NCBI GenBank assembly: GCA_017471125.1
Contig: JAFUWR010000090.1
Location: 1-9,083, forward strand
Source of the DNA: Clostridia bacterium
Lineage (GTDB): Bacteria; Bacillota; Clostridia; Christensenellales; Aristaeellaceae
Direction: 5' to 3'
DNA: 9,083 bases
A program made the translations under genes and the position numbers. Position 1 is the first letter of the stretch, and the number at the start of each line of letters is the position of its first letter. Of this stretch, positions 6,575-9,083 are shown one piece after another. Under the pieces are notes generated by a model, which was not told where the DNA came from, made no database searches, and saw only the letters and a list, made by a program, of their open reading frames with translations.

Positions 6575-6976
6575 TTACAGCTGGATCACGCGGAAAGCAG
6601 CGCCAGCGGGGATCTCGATGCTGATGGTGCCATCGGCAGCCACGGGCACGTTGGTGAGGTCAAGGATCTGAACGGTGCCATCAGGCAGGACGATCTGCAG
6701 CTGATAGCCAGCCAGAGACGCCAGGTTCGCCAGAGCGGGAATGGTCAGAGTGACCGTGCCGTCGGCGTTGGCCTCGGTGTCAGCAGCAACCGCCACCCAA
6801 TCGGTCACCAGGATGCTGCCAGCGGGAGCGGCAACATTGGCGATGGCCGGGAAAGTGGTCGCGTCGACGGTGACAGCGCCGGTCACCTGAGTGCTGGGGG
6901 AACCAGCGGCCAGAGCGGGCACAGCCAGGGCCATAACCATGACGATCGCGCAGATCATCGCAGTCAACTTTTTCAT
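6575..6976 (-). CDS. Small, highly acidic secreted protein, unknown function
   Basis: The protein is 133 aa. ATG 6976 is chosen because AAAGGAGGAG (6983-6992) lies 6 nt upstream and the protein begins with a clean signal peptide (MKKLTAMICAIVMVMALAVP, cleavage near ALA at residues 21-23). The mature part of about 110 aa has no Cys and no Lys, a single Arg (129) and about nine Asp/Glu, so it should be very acidic. It is rich in Ala, Val, Thr and Ile, and the pattern suggests a beta-sandwich. A motif DGT[VI][TS][LI]xIPA occurs twice (residues 72-81 and 115-124), with a looser PDGTVQILDL at 98-107. No sortase signal, lipobox or C-terminal membrane helix is visible, so it is likely released or held non-covalently. 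The near-perfect ribosome site and the stable hairpins on both sides suggest high expression. I do not recognise the family. Confidence 0.8.
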   Translation of the reverse strand: MKKLTAMICAIVMVMALAVPALAAGSPSTQVTGAVTVDATTFPAIANVAAPAGSILVTDWVAVAADTEANADGTVTLTIPALANLASLAGYQLQIVLPDGTVQILDLTNVPVAADGTISIEIPAGAAFRVIQL

Positions 6977-6982
6977 TGTAAA

Positions 6983-6992
6983 CTCCTCCTTT
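6983..6992 (-). promoter_or_regulatory. Very strong ribosome binding site of the small secreted protein gene
   Basis: The minus strand reads AAAGGAGGAG, 6 nt before ATG 6976. It is the best Shine-Dalgarno match in the window and rejects the in-frame upstream start at 6997. Confidence 0.85.
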
Positions 6993-7005
6993 CTCACATG
7001 ATGAC

Positions 7006-7045
7006 CAGCCGAAGCTGATATATCAACGCCGAAGCGGTGATATCA
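7006..7045 (-). promoter_or_regulatory. Twin cUUCGg tetraloop hairpins in the gap between the LCP gene and the small secreted protein gene
   Basis: On the minus strand, TGATATCACCGC and GCGTTGATATATCA pair around a TTCG loop (7016-7045) in an 11-bp stem with one mismatch and a 2-nt bulge. Next comes CAGC-TTCG-GCTG (7006-7017). Both loops are closed by C-G, giving the extra-stable cUUCGg form. The first hairpin starts 12 nt after the LCP stop codon, and neither has a T tract. They could protect RNA ends after processing, raising expression of the secreted protein gene, or act as a weak terminator of the upstream genes. Confidence 0.6.
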
Positions 7046-7057
7046 CGGTAAATGAGA

Positions 7058-8188
7058 CTATTTCTCTATGTAGAAGATCTCCACCAGCTTGTCCAGCAGC
7101 TTGGCCTCGTCGGGATAGAATTCGTCCCACCGGGTGCCGACGACGTTCTTGCCCTCGGGCACGTAGTAGTTCTGCTCGCTGTAAGCCGAGTTGGAAACCG
7201 CTTTGGTCAAATCGAGATAGCGGCTGCGGGTGATGTTGGTCTGGGTACAGTACTCCGCGGCCTCGATGCGCCGCCACACGTCGTTGGGGCTGTTGCGCAG
7301 CAGGTCGACGATCTCCTCCATGACGGCGTTGATGAAGGTCTTTTGGCGCTCCATACGGCCGACGTTGGAGAAGTCCTCGGTGATGTCCCTGCGGCGGACG
7401 AAGGTCTCGACGTTCTGGCTGGTGATGACGGCCTCCTCGCCCTTGATGAAGCCCAGGTCGGTCAGGTCGTCGTTGGGCACGGTGACGGTCACGTTCCCCA
7501 GCGCCTTCATGATCTCCGGCAGGGAGGAACGGTTGGTGATGACGTACTCGTTGATCGGGATGCCGTACAGTATGCCGGACACGGCGTTGCACAGGTTCCG
7601 CGCGGACACCGGGCCGTTCTCACCGTAGGCGTAGGCCAGGCAGAGCTGGTCCACGAACTCGCCGCGGTCCTGGCCCTCCAGGGCGTAGCGATGGATCTTG
7701 CAGATGGTGTTGCGGTTCAGCGCGATGATGGTCATCTTCTTGTGGAGCTCGTCCATGACCACCAGCGAGATGCTGTCCGCGTTGGGCGCGTGGGTGTAGG
7801 TGTCGTTGACGGTCATGACGCCGTCGGAGTCGACGCCCACGTAGAGTATGGCGGTGATCCGCGCGTTGTAGCGGTATTCCTTGCCCTTGTAGACGATGTT
7901 GCGGTAGCCGCTGCCCACATTGTTCTGGTTGGCGGCAGTGACGCGGCTGCGGTTCATGCTGGTGTAGCGGTTGTAGAGGAAGAAGCCGGTGCCCAGTATG
8001 ACCACCACGGCGATGATGACCGCGGGGATGATCCAGGGGTGGCGGCTCAGGGTCTTTTTGACCTTGTGCTTGAAGATGCGCCACGGGCCCTTCTTCTTGT
8101 GATGATGCTCGCCGGAGGCATGTGTGGGTCGGTCGCTGACGTAGTAGTCCGCCCCCGACTTGCCGGTCCGCTTGCGCTTTTCTGACAT
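7058..8188 (-). CDS. LytR-CpsA-Psr (LCP) family glycopolymer-peptidoglycan transferase, divergent
   Basis: The protein is 376 aa. ATG 8188 has AGGTGG (8196-8201) 7 nt upstream. A basic cytoplasmic N-terminus (1-50, with HHHKKK) is followed by one membrane helix (51-73), then an outside domain. LCP proteins transfer lipid-linked glycans such as teichoic acids or capsules to peptidoglycan. Visible LCP landmarks are ILYVGVDSDG (114-123, with Asp120), ADSISLVVMD (137-146, with Asp138), MTIIALNRNT (152-161), a GIPINEYVITN segment (209-219), VTVTVPNDDL (233-242), FVRRRD (263-268) and NVGRMERQ (275-282). Departures from the usual pattern: the Arg of the RxD motif is Asn (PNAD) and the PRDT/NRDT motif reads NRNT. 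The gene follows the tyrosine kinase gene by 30 bp, so the two are surely one operon, and this fits attachment of a kinase-controlled polysaccharide. Older annotations call such proteins transcription attenuators; that role is unlikely. Confidence 0.9.
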   Translation of the reverse strand: MSEKRKRTGKSGADYYVSDRPTHASGEHHHKKKGPWRIFKHKVKKTLSRHPWIIPAVIIAVVVILGTGFFLYNRYTSMNRSRVTAANQNNVGSGYRNIVYKGKEYRYNARITAILYVGVDSDGVMTVNDTYTHAPNADSISLVVMDELHKKMTIIALNRNTICKIHRYALEGQDRGEFVDQLCLAYAYGENGPVSARNLCNAVSGILYGIPINEYVITNRSSLPEIMKALGNVTVTVPNDDLTDLGFIKGEEAVITSQNVETFVRRRDITEDFSNVGRMERQKTFINAVMEEIVDLLRNSPNDVWRRIEAAEYCTQTNITRSRYLDLTKAVSNSAYSEQNYYVPEGKNVVGTRWDEFYPDEAKLLDKLVEIFYIEK

Positions 8189-8218
8189 ATCCGCACCACC
8201 TGTTGACGTTGGTCGCGT

Positions 8219-9013
8219 TTACTGCTGTTTCTTCTTTTTCTTCTTCTTTTCCTTGCTGTCCTCGCCGTAGCCGTAGCCATACCCATAGCCGTAACCATAG
8301 CCATAGCCATAGCCGCTCTTCTTGGAGCCCAGCTTGTTGAGGACCACACCCAGGATCTTCACGCCGGCGTACTCCAGCTGCTGCTTGGCGCGCTGGGACT
8401 GGATGCGGTCGGTGACGCCGCTCTCCACCACCAGCACCGTGCCGTCGCACTCGCGGGCGATCAGCACGCCGTCGATGACGGCGTTGATCGGGGCGGTGTC
8501 GACGATGACGTAATCGTACTTTTTGCGCACCGCGGCCAGCATCTTCTTGAAGCGGTCGCCGGAGAACAGCTCGCTGGGGTTGGGGGCCACCGCGCCGGTG
8601 AAGATGATGTCCATGCAGTTCTCAGAGGTCTTGTAGATGACCTCGTCCAGCGGGCACTCGCCCACCAGGAACTCCGTTAAACCCTTGACCTTCTTGCGCA
8701 CGTTGTAGCGGCTTAAGGTGTGGCTGTTTCGGATGTCGCAGTCGATGTAGAGCGTCTGCTTGTTGAGCGCCGCGAAGCTCTTGGCGAGCCTGAAGGACAC
8801 CGAGGATTTGCCCTCGTGCTTCAGGGCGCTGGTGACGCCGATGACCTTGAGGTCATAGCCGCTGAGCTGTATGTTTGCGCGCAGCGTGTTGACGGCCTCG
8901 TTGACCTGGAAGGGCACCTCGCTGATCTTGAGGGCGACCCTGCGCTCGTCTCTCATGGCAGCTTCCGTTTTTTCGGGCGCCATGGTCTCGGCCTGCACGA
9001 CTTCTTTCGGCAT
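8219..9013 (-). CDS. CpsD/CapB-type bacterial tyrosine kinase with a (YG)8 C-terminal tyrosine cluster
   Basis: The protein is 264 aa. ATG 9013 has AGGAGA (9022-9027) 8 nt upstream. Bacterial tyrosine kinases of this type are cytoplasmic P-loop ATPases that pair with a membrane CpsC/Wzz-like activator and regulate polysaccharide chain length and export. Visible motifs are the oligomerisation segment NEAVNTLRANIQ (38-49, where EX2RX2R is altered to EX2NX2R), Walker A TSALKHEGKSS (61-71), Walker A' LYIDCDIR (88-95) and Walker B YDYVIVD (167-173). GVVLNKL (222-228) closes the catalytic domain. The tail is G(YG)8 (234-250), then EDSKE and seven Lys before QQ. Tails of this family usually hold several Tyr that are autophosphorylated between subunits; a pure alternating YG run with a lysine end is unusual. 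No CpsC-like domain is fused, so a partner is expected upstream, beyond the window edge. Confidence 0.92.
   Translation of the reverse strand: MPKEVVQAETMAPEKTEAAMRDERRVALKISEVPFQVNEAVNTLRANIQLSGYDLKVIGVTSALKHEGKSSVSFRLAKSFAALNKQTLYIDCDIRNSHTLSRYNVRKKVKGLTEFLVGECPLDEVIYKTSENCMDIIFTGAVAPNPSELFSGDRFKKMLAAVRKKYDYVIVDTAPINAVIDGVLIARECDGTVLVVESGVTDRIQSQRAKQQLEYAGVKILGVVLNKLGSKKSGYGYGYGYGYGYGYGYGEDSKEKKKKKKKQQ
8222..8254 (-). other. A-rich tract encoding the kinase's terminal Lys run
   Basis: The last eleven codons before TAA 8219 are almost all AAG/AAA (KEK7QQ). They form an A-rich homopurine stretch on the coding strand in an otherwise GC-rich gene. It may help bind the membrane or nucleic acid, or simply be slippage-prone low-complexity DNA. 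Confidence 0.6.
8264..8314 (-). repeat. Hexamer tandem repeat (GGN TAY) encoding G(YG)8
   Basis: The 51 bp read as alternating Gly and Tyr codons on the minus strand, mostly GGC TAT with some GGC TAC, GGT and GGG. There are eight Tyr codons with no interruption. The near-identical 6-bp units stay in frame whatever the copy number, so slippage would add or remove Tyr residues without breaking the protein. Confidence 0.9.
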
Positions 9014-9062
9014 GGATGGATTCTCCTATCGTTTCGATTCTTTTGCCGTCACGCGGCCGGGA

Positions 9063-9083
9063 TCATTCCTTGAAATAGGGGAC
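9063..9083 (-). CDS. Possible 3' end of an upstream gene (CpsC/Wzz-like partner expected)
   Basis: On the minus strand the last codons could read VPYFKE then TGA (9063-9065), 49 bp ahead of the kinase start. A C-terminus like this would suit a chain-length determinant/kinase activator, which usually precedes CpsD. Two other frames are also open at the window edge and end further in: PLFQGMIPAA, and a frame ending VTAKESKR whose TAG overlaps the kinase ribosome site. The frame and the identity are therefore uncertain. Confidence 0.3.
   Translation of the reverse strand, partial: VPYFKE

Noticed and set aside
7052..8185. Long open frame on the plus strand opposite the LCP gene (377 codons)
   Set aside because: It covers the same span as the LCP gene, has biased Val/Asp/His composition and no recognisable motif. 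It is a shadow of the real gene.

Overview
The window is about 65% G+C and coding dense. It looks like a high-GC member of the Clostridia. The reasons are strong AGGAGG-type ribosome sites, Gram-positive signal peptides, and Firmicutes-type CpsD kinase, LytR-CpsA-Psr (LCP) and YkuD proteins. An uncultured gut lineage near Christensenellales or Oscillospirales is my best guess, but this rests on sequence style and not on a marker gene.

Layout: positions 1-2631 (+) hold the 3' part of a very large glycoside phosphorylase-type gene, resembling the C-terminal GH94 half of a cyclic beta-1,2-glucan synthase. Everything to its right is on the minus strand. Read in transcription order (right to left), this is: a possible 3' end of an upstream gene (9063-9083); a CpsD/CapB-type tyrosine kinase with a (YG)8 tail (8219-9013); an LCP-family glycopolymer transferase (7058-8188); a very acidic small secreted protein (6575-6976); a single-pass membrane protein with a Thr/Pro linker (5978-6403); glmS (4019-5887); a hairpin-packed 136-bp inverted-repeat element plus a heptamer tandem repeat (3842-4016); and a secreted L,D-transpeptidase with Ig-like repeats (2615-3721). 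The transpeptidase gene runs into the glucan synthase-like gene tail to tail, with 17 bp of overlap.

How the genes fit together (inference): the window is about the cell envelope. The tyrosine kinase would control polysaccharide polymerisation and export, and the LCP protein would attach the glycan to peptidoglycan. GlmS would supply glucosamine-6-phosphate for amino-sugar precursors, and the L,D-transpeptidase would crosslink or modify peptidoglycan. The GH94 protein would handle a beta-1,2-glucan. The two small unknown proteins sit between the LCP gene and glmS and may be surface components of the same system.

The most unusual features are the repeat-encoded (YG)8 tyrosine tail of the kinase, the mobile-looking inverted-repeat element with an adjoining heptamer array and G-quadruplex motif, paired cUUCGg hairpins ahead of the acidic secreted protein, and an LCP protein that lacks several residues usual for its family. 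I saw no tRNA, rRNA, CRISPR array or transposase gene.
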